The notes beneath the pieces are model-generated. The model worked only from the letters and a program-made list of their open reading frames with translations. It made no database searches and had not been told where the DNA came from. Positions 1 to 8,455 of a DNA stretch of 64,000 nucleotides are shown piece after piece. This DNA is from Camelimonas lactis (GTDB lineage Bacteria > Pseudomonadota > Alphaproteobacteria > Rhizobiales > Beijerinckiaceae): positions 62,001 to 126,000 of the forward strand of contig NZ_SLWL01000004.1 of assembly GCF_004342915.1 (NCBI RefSeq), in the 5' to 3' direction. Every line of letters starts with the position of its first letter. Within the stretch, counting starts at the first letter, position 1. A program made the translations under genes and the position numbers.

Positions 1-1555
1 GGATGGTTTCCGTCACCACCGACGGGTCACGGAACCCGATGCGGCGCAAGGTTTCGAGGGTGTCGGGGTCGTCGCTGGAGCCGGTGAACACAAGGCTGCC
101 AGCCTCAGTGGCCAACGCCGGGCCTTCTTCGAACAGCAGGCCGTAATGATGCTGGACAGTGCGCGCAATTTTCTCCAGCGCCGTGCCCAGGGCTTTCGCC
201 GAAGCGAAGCCGGCGAAACGGGCGAAATCCTGCAGCCGCTCCGCATCGTCGGGGAGGCGCTGGGTCTGCTCATCGCCGACCATCTGCAGGCGATGCTCCA
301 GCGTGCGCAGGAATCGGTAGGCGTCGCTGAGCTCGTCCCGGGCTTCGGTCGAAATCCAGCCGTCCTCAGCCAGGGCGGCCAGCATGTCGAGGGTGCGCGC
401 TCCGCGCAGATTCTCGCGCCTGCCGCCGAACACCAGTTGCTGGGTCTGGACGAAAAATTCGATCTCGCGAATGCCGCCGCGGCCGAGTTTGATGTCGTGG
501 CCCGCCAGGGCGATCTGGTCGTGCCCCTTCACCACATGGATCTGCCGCTTCATGGCGTGAATGTCGGCGATGGTGGCGAAGTCAAAGTATTTGCGCCAGA
601 TGAACGGGCGCAAATCTTTCAGGAACGCTACCCCGAGCTGCACGTCGCCGGCGATCGGCCGCGCCTTGATATAGGCGGCGCGCTCCCAGTTCTGGCCCAC
701 CGTTTCATAGTAAGAAAAAGCGGCGGGAAGAGAGATGGCCGGCGCGGTGGAGCCAGGATCGGGGCGCAGACGCAAATCGACCCGGAAAACATAACCGTCC
801 CCGGTGCGCTCCTGCAGGATTTTGGCCAGCGACTGGGTGAAACGGACAAAAACCTGGGAAGCGGCGAGCCCATCCCTGAGCGGGGCGTCCAGATCATAAA
901 ACACAACGATGTCGATATCGCTGGAATAATTGAGCTCGCCGGCGCCGTGTTTGCCAAGGGCGAGAATCGTCAGTCCACAGCCCTGTTCGGGATTCTGCGC
1001 GTCAGGAACCAGCAGGCGACCCTGCCGCGCCAGTTCGGCCAGCAGGAACCGCGCCGCTGCGCCGACACAGGCGTCGGCAAACGCGGTCAGGGCGCGCGTC
1101 ACCTGCCCGACGTCCCACACACCGCCAAGATCGGCCAGAGCCACCAGCAACGCATTATCGGCCCGCAGACGGCGCAGCGCCTTCATCAGCGCGGCCTGAT
1201 CACCAGCTTGGCGCCAGGCGTCGGCGGCCTCGGCCACAAGGGCGGCGTGCGTCGCCTCGGGCGGCGTTAGCAAAAACCCGTCGATGCGACCCGCCCGCGC
1301 CCGCAGCAGGCGCGACAGGAAGGGAGAATGGGCGAAAACGCCAAGCAACACGTCGCGCACCAGCGGCGTTTTATCCAGCGCCGCAGCAAGGGCGCCGCCC
1401 TTTTCGCTGTTCTCCGCGACCAGTTCGGCCACGCTCGCCCGGGCTGCCCGCATTGCCGCAGCGTCGCCCCCCTTGGGGGCGCCAACGAAACGCGTGGCCA
1501 TGGCAGATTGTCCTGGCGTTGCGGCGTCCGCCTGCTCTCCCGATGTCCTGCTCAT
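1..1555 (-). CDS. glnE: Glutamine synthetase adenylyltransferase/deadenylase, N-terminal part (cut by window edge)
   Basis: Encodes the first about 518 residues of GlnE, which adenylylates and deadenylylates glutamine synthetase in the cytoplasm in response to PII. The family is usually close to 950-1000 residues, so the second half lies outside the window. Reading the minus strand from an ATG at 1555 gives MSRTSGEQADAATPGQSAMA, followed by the nucleotidyltransferase signature LALGKHGAGELNYSSDIDI, in which the two Asp bind the metal. RPDPGSTAPAISLPAAFSYY and GRGGIREIEFFVQTQQL follow, both typical of GlnE. The start codon overlaps the stop of the upstream kinase gene in an ATGA, which suggests translational coupling. 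An internal ATG 18 codons later is an alternative start. Identification is firm; completeness cannot be judged. Confidence 0.95.
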   Translation of the reverse strand, partial: MSRTSGEQADAATPGQSAMATRFVGAPKGGDAAAMRAARASVAELVAENSEKGGALAAALDKTPLVRDVLLGVFAHSPFLSRLLRARAGRIDGFLLTPPEATHAALVAEAADAWRQAGDQAALMKALRRLRADNALLVALADLGGVWDVGQVTRALTAFADACVGAAARFLLAELARQGRLLVPDAQNPEQGCGLTILALGKHGAGELNYSSDIDIVVFYDLDAPLRDGLAASQVFVRFTQSLAKILQERTGDGYVFRVDLRLRPDPGSTAPAISLPAAFSYYETVGQNWERAAYIKARPIAGDVQLGVAFLKDLRPFIWRKYFDFATIADIHAMKRQIHVVKGHDQIALAGHDIKLGRGGIREIEFFVQTQQLVFGGRRENLRGARTLDMLAALAEDGWISTEARDELSDAYRFLRTLEHRLQMVGDEQTQRLPDDAERLQDFARFAGFASAKALGTALEKIARTVQHHYGLLFEEGPALATEAGSLVFTGSSDDPDTLETLRRIGFRDPSVVTETI

Positions 1556-2967
1556 GCGGATGCACCCTTCCCTGGCAGTTCGAGTATGACGCGCAGCCCC
1601 GGGTGATTGTCTTCGATCCGCAACCGTCCGCCATGCAGTCGGGCCACCGCCGATACAAGGCTTAACCCAAGTCCGAAGCCGGGGCGACTGCGCGATCCCT
1701 CCAGACGCACGAAACGCTCCACGACGTGGTGGCGGCTATCTTCCGGAATGCCCGGCCCGTTATCGGAAACGATGATTTCCACACCCGCCCCTGCCCTGGC
1801 GGCGGAGATGCACAACGCCGGCGTCGGGCCCCTTGCCGTCCCTTCGGGCGGGACAGCGTATTTGAAGGCGTTGTCGAGAAGGTTGGCGAGCGCCTGCCCC
1901 AGCAGTTCACGGCTGCCATACATGGGCAGATGCGCGGGCATGTCGACGGAAACAGTCATGCCGGCGTCTTCGGCAAGGGGCTCGTAAAGCTCGACAACAC
2001 TGCGGGCCACGTCGGCGGCGTCAAACTCCGCCATACTGTCCTGCGGCTCACCGCCAGCCTCAAGGCGCGCAATCATCAACAGGGCGTTGAACACCTTGAT
2101 GAGATTGTCAGACTCCTCGATGACAGCTCCCAGCGCCGCCGCATACTCGTCCGGCGTGCGGCTGCTGCGCAACGCCTCCTCGGCGTGATTGCGCAGGCGG
2201 GTCAGCGGCGTTTTGAGGTCGTGAGCGATATTGTCCGAGACTTCTTTCAGCCCGTTCATCAGCTCGCCGATGCGTTCGAGCATGGCGTTGAGGTGCATGG
2301 CGAGACGGTCAAGCTCGTCGCCGGCTCCCGTCACGGGCAGACGCCCGGCCAGATCGCCGCCCATGATCGTCTTCGCCGTGTCCGAAATGTCCTCAACGCG
2401 CTTGAGGACGCGCCGGGTGATGAACCAGCCGCCAATGCAGCCGAGAATGGTGATGAAGGTGAGCGAGATGCCGGCGGCGCGCCACATGACGGCGCGCAGG
2501 CGCTCCTGCTCCTCCAGGTCGCGGCCAACCAGCAGACGAAAACCGCCGGGCAGGACATAAACCTGCACCAGCGCCCGGCCATTGATCTGCCTGTCCTCGT
2601 GGCGATCATCGCGGCGGTATTCGATGACGCGCGTCGCCTGCTCGTCCAGGACGCCCGCCGGCAGTTCGCCGACATTGCCGGCAAGACGCTCGCCGGTGAA
2701 GGTTGTGAGGAGGTATAGCGAGGCGCCCGGCAAGCGCGTGCGGCGCTCGACCACGTGCACAAGGCGGCGGACGCCGCCAAGGCGATATTGCTCGGCCAGG
2801 CCGCTGGTCTCTGCAGCGATGGTCGAGCGGGTCTGTTCCAGCAGGAGTTCGCGCGCGCTCTGCGTGACATAAGCGAGCACGCAGCCCGCCATCACCACGA
2901 AGACGACGAGATAGGCAAGCGTCAGCTTGAAGGCGGTGGCGCGGACGAGCTTACCGAGCGCTGTCAC
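1552..2967 (-). CDS. Two-component sensor histidine kinase
   Basis: A 471-residue inner-membrane kinase. A transmembrane helix lies at about 14-34 and a second at about 165-185, enclosing a periplasmic sensor region of about 130 residues. A HAMP-like linker follows (RRVLKRVEDISDTAKTIMGG). The H-box is NIAHDLKTPLTRL with the phosphorylated His at 249. The N-box is LANLLDNAFKYA and the G boxes are SDNGPGIPE and GFGLGLSLV. Its start overlaps the response regulator gene by 17 nt and its stop overlaps glnE by ATGA, so the three genes probably form one transcript. The same pair sits between degP and glnE in several rhizobia (from memory, Sinorhizobium). The signal is unknown; proximity to DegP hints at an envelope-stress input, which is inference. 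Confidence 0.9.
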   Translation of the reverse strand: MTALGKLVRATAFKLTLAYLVVFVVMAGCVLAYVTQSARELLLEQTRSTIAAETSGLAEQYRLGGVRRLVHVVERRTRLPGASLYLLTTFTGERLAGNVGELPAGVLDEQATRVIEYRRDDRHEDRQINGRALVQVYVLPGGFRLLVGRDLEEQERLRAVMWRAAGISLTFITILGCIGGWFITRRVLKRVEDISDTAKTIMGGDLAGRLPVTGAGDELDRLAMHLNAMLERIGELMNGLKEVSDNIAHDLKTPLTRLRNHAEEALRSSRTPDEYAAALGAVIEESDNLIKVFNALLMIARLEAGGEPQDSMAEFDAADVARSVVELYEPLAEDAGMTVSVDMPAHLPMYGSRELLGQALANLLDNAFKYAVPPEGTARGPTPALCISAARAGAGVEIIVSDNGPGIPEDSRHHVVERFVRLEGSRSRPGFGLGLSLVSAVARLHGGRLRIEDNHPGLRVILELPGKGASA

Positions 2968-3643
2968 GGATCATGTATCCAGCGCCGCGGATGGTGTGAA
3001 TAAGCTGGACGGCGTGGCCCTTGTCGACCTTGGCGCGCAAACGCGAGACATGCACGTCGATCACATTGGTCTGGGGGTCGAAGTGATAATCCCAGACATT
3101 TTCAAGTAACATGGTGCGCGTCACCACCTGTCCAGCATGTCTCATGAGGTACTCGAGCAGCCGGAACTCGCGCGGCTGCAATGCAATCTCCTTGCCGCCG
3201 CGCGTGGCGCTATGGGCCAACCGGTCCAGCTCCAGATCGCCGACCCGATAGGTGGTCTGCTCGGCAGCCGGCGCATGGCGGCGGCGCGACAGCACCTCCA
3301 CCCGGGCCAGCAGTTCCGAGAAAGCGTAAGGCTTGGGAAGGTAATCGTCGCCGCCGGCGCGCAGGCCCTTCACCCGGTCATCAACCTGGCCAAGCGCTGA
3401 AAGGATGACGACCGGCGTCTCAACCTTCTGCTCGCGCAGGGAACGGATCAGCGAGAGGCCATCGAGCTTCGGCAGCATGCGGTCGACGACGAGCACGTCA
3501 TAGGTTTCCTCACGCGCCAGGGCGTAGCCCTCAAGCCCGTCGGGGGCGTGATCGGCCACATGACCGCTTTCCTGAAACGCCTTGACCATATAGGCGGCGG
3601 CCTCAGGATCATCTTCGACAACCAGAATCTTCATATCGGTCAT
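2951..3643 (-). CDS. OmpR/PhoB-family response regulator
   Basis: A 230-residue DNA-binding regulator. The receiver domain (about 4-115) begins MKILVVEDDPEAAAYM; the phosphoacceptor Asp is residue 54 in VLVVDRMLPKLDG and the conserved Lys lies in YLPKPYAFSELLAR. A winged-helix output domain fills about 130-225, recognisable by LQPREFRLLEYLMRHAGQVV and VIDVHVSRLRAKVDKG. It is the cognate partner of the kinase that follows with a 17-nt overlap. A second ATG at codon 4 (MKILVV) is an equally good start. A terminator upstream separates this unit from degP, so it should have its own promoter in 3644-3694, but I see no clear one. Confidence 0.92.
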   Translation of the reverse strand: MTDMKILVVEDDPEAAAYMVKAFQESGHVADHAPDGLEGYALAREETYDVLVVDRMLPKLDGLSLIRSLREQKVETPVVILSALGQVDDRVKGLRAGGDDYLPKPYAFSELLARVEVLSRRRHAPAAEQTTYRVGDLELDRLAHSATRGGKEIALQPREFRLLEYLMRHAGQVVTRTMLLENVWDYHFDPQTNVIDVHVSRLRAKVDKGHAVQLIHTIRGAGYMIRDSAR

Positions 3644-3694
3644 GATAGCGCGCCCATACTGAAAACAAGAAGTCGCGCGCAGCGCGTGATCATC

Positions 3695-3733
3695 AAAAAA
3701 CAGGCGGCCCGGTTTGGCGTAACCGGACCGCCT
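3695..3733 (-). terminator. Rho-independent terminator of the ccm-degP unit
   Basis: On the minus strand a 13-bp stem with one G-T mismatch (3702-3714 with 3721-3733, core AGGCGG.CCGGTT) encloses a 6-nt loop. It is followed by six T (A-tract at 3695-3700 on the plus strand). It lies between the degP stop and the regulator start, so it ends transcripts coming from degP. A second perfect 9-bp inverted repeat without a T tract (3760-3768 with 3787-3795) sits closer to the degP stop. Confidence 0.8.
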
Positions 3734-3805
3734 CGTAACGTCTGGCCTTGCACCGGATGTTCCGGCCCCGGGGAGTGAGTGAGCCAGGGCCGGAACGCCG
3801 TAAGG

Positions 3806-5377
3806 TCAGCCGGTCGGCAGGGTCAGGGCCAGGAAGCGGCTTCCCTGGGGCGAAGCCAGTTGCAGCAGCACGGCCTTACGCCCCTCCTTGCGGCTCTTTT
3901 CGATGGCGCTGGCCACGTCCTGCGGAGTGGAGACCTTCTGACCGCCGGCCTCGGCGATGACGTCGCCGGCGCGCAGCCCCTTTTCCTCAGCCTGGGAGCC
4001 AGGCTCCACGCCGACGATGGCGACGCCCTTGCCTTCCATGCCGCGCACCTCATCGGCCGGCGCAAGCGCAAGGCCGAGCCTGCCAAGATCGGCGGCCGAA
4101 GCAGGACCCGCAGCCGCGGTTTTCTCGCCCGGCATGGCCCCCAGTTTCACCTTGACGGTTTCCGTCTTGCCATTGCGGTAGACGGAGAGCTCCGCCGTGG
4201 CTCCGGGGTCAAGCATGGCCACCGCGCGGCTCAGGTCGCGGGCGTCCTTCACCGGCTTGCCGTTCAGGGCGGTGATGGCGTCGCCGCTCTTCAGGCCAGC
4301 CTTGCTGCCGGGGCTTCCCTCTTCAACCCGCGCCACCAGGGCGCCCTGAGCCTTGTTGAGGCCAATGCCCTCGGCGATATCCAGGGTCACGGGCTGGATT
4401 TGCACGCCAAGGAAGCCGCGCTTCACCGAACCATGGTCCTGAATTTCCGCGATCACCTTGCCAGCGGTTTCGGACGGCACGGCGAAAGCGATGCCGACGC
4501 TGCCGCCGGAGGGCGAAGCGATGGCGGTGTTCACGCCCACAACCTCACCAGCGAGATTGAAAGTCGGGCCGCCAGAGTTGCCGCGGTTCACCGGCGCATC
4601 GATCTGCAGGAAGTCGTCATAAGGTCCGGCGCCAATATCGCGGCCGCGCGCCGAAACAATGCCGGCCGTGACTGTGCCGCCGAGGCCAAAGGGGTTGCCA
4701 ACTGCGATCACCCAGTCGCCGATGCGCGGCGATTCCTTCGCAAATGGCACGGCCGGAAACGGGCCTTTGTCTTCCGTCTTGAGCAGGGCCAGGTCGGTCT
4801 TCGGATCAACGCCAACGACCTTCGCAGCAAGGGTTCGCCCGTCGTCGGTGGTCACCTCGACCTTGGTCCCCTTCTCCACCACGTGATTGTTGGTGACGAT
4901 GTAGCCGTCGCTGGTCACGAAAAAGCCCGAGCCCTGAGCCTCACCGAAGCGCTTCGGAGCGGGACCGCGGCGCATGTCGCGTCCAGGACCATTGCCGGGG
5001 GCATTGTCACCGAAGCGGCGGAAAAAACGCTCCATCGGGCTGCCAGGGGGAAAGCCGAAATCTTCGCCGGACGAAAAACCGCTTTCCTCAGGAGCCGCCG
5101 TTTCAGCGACCTTGACGCGGACCGACACGACAGCCGGCTTCACCTTGGCGACGACGTCGGCAAAGGAGGGCTGCACGGCCGCGGGATTGGCGGCGGTTGT
5201 CGCGGCGACCGCCTGATTGTACGGCGGCAACAGGGTTCCCTGGGCCAGGCCGGCGACAGTCACCGCGCCGAGGGCAACAGCGCCGAGCAGCAGGGAGGCG
5301 CGCCGGTTGCGACCACGCTTGCGCAGGCGGCTGCTGGCGTCAGAAGTATTCGTCTGGTCGTTGTGATTATCGATCAT
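3806..5377 (-). CDS. degP: Periplasmic serine protease, DegP/HtrA (Do) family
   Basis: A periplasmic quality-control protease and chaperone with one trypsin-like domain and two PDZ domains. Counting from the first possible start at 5425 (539 residues), the catalytic triad is His181 (VTNNHVVE), Asp211 (DPKTDLALLK) and Ser284 (NRGNSGGPTF). PDZ1 follows at about 345-430 (GFLGVQIQPVTLDIAEGIGL) and PDZ2 at about 455-535. The N-terminus has a basic stretch RLRKRGRNRR before a hydrophobic segment, i.e. a signal peptide or anchor. I chose the ATG at 5377 (MIDNHNDQ) because the upstream extension is basic and unlike a family N-terminus; the ATG at 5425 remains possible. It lies downstream of the ccm operon with a 120-nt gap and is closed by the terminator at 3695-3733. 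Confidence 0.93.
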   Translation of the reverse strand: MIDNHNDQTNTSDASSRLRKRGRNRRASLLLGAVALGAVTVAGLAQGTLLPPYNQAVAATTAANPAAVQPSFADVVAKVKPAVVSVRVKVAETAAPEESGFSSGEDFGFPPGSPMERFFRRFGDNAPGNGPGRDMRRGPAPKRFGEAQGSGFFVTSDGYIVTNNHVVEKGTKVEVTTDDGRTLAAKVVGVDPKTDLALLKTEDKGPFPAVPFAKESPRIGDWVIAVGNPFGLGGTVTAGIVSARGRDIGAGPYDDFLQIDAPVNRGNSGGPTFNLAGEVVGVNTAIASPSGGSVGIAFAVPSETAGKVIAEIQDHGSVKRGFLGVQIQPVTLDIAEGIGLNKAQGALVARVEEGSPGSKAGLKSGDAITALNGKPVKDARDLSRAVAMLDPGATAELSVYRNGKTETVKVKLGAMPGEKTAAAGPASAADLGRLGLALAPADEVRGMEGKGVAIVGVEPGSQAEEKGLRAGDVIAEAGGQKVSTPQDVASAIEKSRKEGRKAVLLQLASPQGSRFLALTLPTG

Positions 5378-5496
5378 GGCTTCATTCACTCCATGGCGTA
5401 TTCGCCTTGTTCTGGAGTGGACCATGACGCCCGAAGGCTTACGGCAACCTCACGGCAACATGACAATTTGGTAAGGGGCCCAGGCCGCCGAAAAAA

Positions 5497-5991
5497 TTAG
5501 GTGGGAGGCTCCCGCTCCCGCTCATCCAGCAGCTTCCGCAATTGCGCCTGTTCGGCGGCGCTCAGGGCCGGCGCGCCGGCGCGGGAACGCCCGCGGCCCC
5601 ACAGCACGAGCACGGCTCCGCCCAGCAAGACGATGGCAGGACCCAGCCACAGCAAGAACGTGCGCGCATTGAACGGCGGCTTTAACAAGACGAAGTCGCC
5701 ATAACGTTCGACAATATAGGCCCGGATTTCGGAATCACTGTCACCCGCCACGAGCCGTTGCCGGACAACGCGGCGCAGATCCTGGGCGACCTGGGCGTCC
5801 GAATCGTCGATGGACTGGTTCTGACAGACCAGGCAGCGCAGTCCCAAAGAGATATCGCGGGCGCGCTGCTCGAGCTTGCGATCCGGCAATACCTCATCGG
5901 GCTGGAGCGCCTGACCTGGACTGGCGGCGAAGACCAGAGCGCCAAGGGCGATAGCGGCGGCTACGGGCAATTTTATTCCACGCTGGCTCAT
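5497..5991 (-). CDS. ccmH: Cytochrome c maturation protein CcmH (CycL)
   Basis: A 164-residue membrane-anchored thioredoxin-like protein that keeps the CXXC of apocytochrome c reduced for heme attachment. It has an N-terminal signal (VAAAIALGALVFAASPGQA), the redox motif LRCLVC (Cys53 and Cys56) followed by NQSIDDSDAQVAQDLR, and a C-terminal transmembrane helix (FLLWLGPAIVLLGGAVLVLW) with a short charged tail. The start at 5991 overlaps the ccmF stop in ATGA. The length matches the short CcmH form of alphaproteobacteria, in which the TPR part is a separate protein (CcmI, upstream). Confidence 0.95.
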   Translation of the reverse strand: MSQRGIKLPVAAAIALGALVFAASPGQALQPDEVLPDRKLEQRARDISLGLRCLVCQNQSIDDSDAQVAQDLRRVVRQRLVAGDSDSEIRAYIVERYGDFVLLKPPFNARTFLLWLGPAIVLLGGAVLVLWGRGRSRAGAPALSAAEQAQLRKLLDEREREPPT

Positions 5992-7991
5992 TGCGCCGCC
6001 ACCGTCGCCATAGCCGTGGCGTCCTTCGCGGCTGGCTGCTTGCGCCGCCCACGTGTTGGCGCGCCAACGCGCAGACGCCGGTCGCTGAACGAGAGCGCGC
6101 CGCCGATGGCGGCGATCACGGCGCCAATCCAGATCAGCAGCACCCATGGCTTCCAGTACAGGCGCACGCCAAGGCCGTGCTCACCGGCGTCGCCCAGCGC
6201 CACATAGACCTGGCCCAGGCCGATGGTGGAAATGCCGGCCTCGGTCGTCGACGTGTTCCGCGCCGGGAAAAAGCGTTTGGAGGCATCGACCGTGCGGATG
6301 ATTGCGCCGCCCTGCAACACGTGGAAGCGGGCGACGTCCTCGCGATAGTTAGCGACCTGCCTGGAGAAGCTGTCGGTGAGCACCACTTCGTAAGGGCCAA
6401 CGGCCAGTGGCTGGCCTGGGCGCACCGAGGCGAGCGTCTCGATACTCCATGCCTGCGCCGCAAGGCCAATGACGCAAACGCCAACGCCGGCATGGGCCAC
6501 GGCCGCGCCCCAGGCCGAACGCGGCAAACCCGCCGCCCGGCGCAGAACAACCGACAGCGACGCCCCCCGTTTCCAACTGCGGCTGAGGATTTCGTTGACG
6601 CCACCGACAAAAACAAAAATGCCGAGCCAGAGGCCAATGACCGCCAGCACCGGGCCCCCGTGCTGCATGAAGACAATGGCCAGACAGGCGACGATTGACA
6701 GGCCCATCACGAACAGCAGCCTGGACACGGCGCCTGCAAGGTCGCCACGCTTCCAGGCCAGCGCCTGACCAAAGGGAATCAGCAGCAGCAACGCCATCGC
6801 CAGCGGAACGAAGGTGGCGTCATAAAATGGCGGACCAACGGAAATCTTGTCGCCGGTGAGCCCCTCCAGCGCCAGCGGATACAAAGTGCCAATGAACACG
6901 GTGGCGCAGGCGGTGGCGAGCAGCAGATTGTTAACGACCAGCGCGCCTTCCCTTGAGACTGGCGCGAACAGGCCGCCTGTTTTCAGCAGCGGCGCGCGCC
7001 AGGCGAACAGGGCGAAGCCGCCGCCAATGAAAAAGACCAGAATGGCGAGAATGAACAAACCGCGGCCGGGGTCGGTGGCGAAGGCATGCACCGAAGTCAG
7101 CACGCCGGAACGCACCAGGAAGGCGCCCAGCAACGACAGGGAGAATGTCAGGATCGCCAGCAGAATGGTCCAGACCTTCAGGGCGTCGCGCTTCTCCATC
7201 ACGAGGATTGAGTGCAGCAATGCCGTGCCGGACAACCACGGCATGAAGGAGGCGTTCTCCACCGGATCCCAGAACCAGAAACCGCCCCATCCCAGTTCGT
7301 AATAGGCCCAGTAGGACCCCATGGCGATGCCGAGAGTCAGAAACGCCCAGGCGATGAGACACCAGGGACGCACGGCGCGGGCCCAAATGGCGTCGATGCG
7401 TCCGCCAATCAGCGCCGCGGCGGCAAAGGCGAACACCAGCGAAAAGCCCACATAACCGATGTAGAGCAGCGGTGGATGGATGGCGAGGCCGATGTCTTGA
7501 AGGATTGGGTTGAGATCCTGTCCCTCGGCCGGCGGCGCGACCAGTCGGGCGAAGGGATTGGAGACGCTGATGATAAACGTCAGGAAGGCCACGCTGATCA
7601 GCCCCTGAACCGCCAGGGCGTCCGCCCGCAGCACGCCCGGCGCCATGTTGCGCGCAACCGCCAGCAGCGCGCCGAACAACGCCACCACCAGCACCCACAG
7701 CAACATGGAGCCTTCGTGGTTGCCCCACAGGCCAGTAATCCGGAACAGCAATGGCTTCAGGGAGTGGGAGTTCTCGACCACGTTACGAACGGTGAAATCG
7801 GACGTCACATAGGCCCAGGTCAAAGCGCCGAAGGCAATGGCGACACAGATGAACACCCCGACGGCGGCAACAGGGCCGATGCCCATCAACGACGCGTCGC
7901 GCGCCCGCGCCCCCCAAAACGGAAGCACCGTCTGGATCACGGAAAGCGCCAGCGCCAGAACCAGCGCGTAATGTCCAATCTCAACGATCAT
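5988..7991 (-). CDS. ccmF: Cytochrome c heme lyase subunit CcmF (CycK)
   Basis: A 667-residue polytopic inner-membrane protein that takes heme from CcmE and ligates it to apocytochrome c together with CcmH and CcmI. The tryptophan-rich heme-binding motif is GWGGFWFWDPVENASFMPWL, and the protein has many hydrophobic helices from the start (ALVLALALSVIQTVLPFWGA) to the end (VLLIWIGAVIAAIGGALSF). Length is usual for the family. Both ends overlap neighbours by 4 nt (ccmE before, ccmH after), so the operon is translationally coupled. Confidence 0.96.
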   Translation of the reverse strand: MIVEIGHYALVLALALSVIQTVLPFWGARARDASLMGIGPVAAVGVFICVAIAFGALTWAYVTSDFTVRNVVENSHSLKPLLFRITGLWGNHEGSMLLWVLVVALFGALLAVARNMAPGVLRADALAVQGLISVAFLTFIISVSNPFARLVAPPAEGQDLNPILQDIGLAIHPPLLYIGYVGFSLVFAFAAAALIGGRIDAIWARAVRPWCLIAWAFLTLGIAMGSYWAYYELGWGGFWFWDPVENASFMPWLSGTALLHSILVMEKRDALKVWTILLAILTFSLSLLGAFLVRSGVLTSVHAFATDPGRGLFILAILVFFIGGGFALFAWRAPLLKTGGLFAPVSREGALVVNNLLLATACATVFIGTLYPLALEGLTGDKISVGPPFYDATFVPLAMALLLLIPFGQALAWKRGDLAGAVSRLLFVMGLSIVACLAIVFMQHGGPVLAVIGLWLGIFVFVGGVNEILSRSWKRGASLSVVLRRAAGLPRSAWGAAVAHAGVGVCVIGLAAQAWSIETLASVRPGQPLAVGPYEVVLTDSFSRQVANYREDVARFHVLQGGAIIRTVDASKRFFPARNTSTTEAGISTIGLGQVYVALGDAGEHGLGVRLYWKPWVLLIWIGAVIAAIGGALSFSDRRLRVGAPTRGRRKQPAAKDATAMATVAAQ

Positions 7992-8446
7992 GGGCGCGCG
8001 GCTCCCGCTGTTTCCTCGCCCTGCCAGACGCCCTGCTTCTTCAGGGCGTCCGCCACCTCGCGCGGCATGTAGCGTTCATCGTGCTTGGCCAGCACCTTGT
8101 CGGCCAAGAACGTACGGTCGGGTTGCAGAACGCCCTCGGCGACCACGCCCTGGCCCTCGCGGAACAGGTCAGGCAGCAGCCCCGCGTAGGATACGCGCAC
8201 GTCCGAAGTTGAGTCGGTAATGGCGAAGCGCACCTGCTGGCTGGCAAGACGCTCCACCGAGCCTTCCTTCACCAGCCCGCCAATGCGCAAACGGGCGCCA
8301 GGCTGGATGTTCTTCTGGGCCAACTCCGTTGGCCCATAGAAAAACACGATCGTATCGCGCATGGCGAACAGCACGAGCCCAAGGGCCACGCCCAGCACGG
8401 CGACGGCGGAGCCAATCAGCAGCAGCCTGCGTTTCTTTCGCGTCAT
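7988..8446 (-). CDS. ccmE: Cytochrome c maturation heme chaperone CcmE (CycJ)
   Basis: A 152-residue periplasmic heme chaperone anchored by one N-terminal helix (LLLIGSAVAVLGVALGLVLF). The covalent heme-binding His122 and the nearby Tyr126 lie in the signature VLAKHDERYMPREV. The OB-fold core includes RLRIGGLVKEGSV and VRVSYAGLLPDLFREGQG. It lies 9 nt downstream of ccmI and overlaps ccmF by 4 nt. Confidence 0.96.
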   Translation of the reverse strand: MTRKKRRLLLIGSAVAVLGVALGLVLFAMRDTIVFFYGPTELAQKNIQPGARLRIGGLVKEGSVERLASQQVRFAITDSTSDVRVSYAGLLPDLFREGQGVVAEGVLQPDRTFLADKVLAKHDERYMPREVADALKKQGVWQGEETAGAARP

Positions 8447-8455
8447 CGATCGTCC

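Noticed and set aside
146-1270. Long open frame on the plus strand opposite glnE
   Set aside because: It lacks recognisable motifs and mirrors the glnE coding strand; high-GC genes produce long antisense frames.
3760-3795. Inverted repeat TTCCGGCCC...GGGCCGGAA after degP as main terminator
   Set aside because: It has an 18-nt loop and no T tract; the hairpin at 3695-3733 is a far better terminator.
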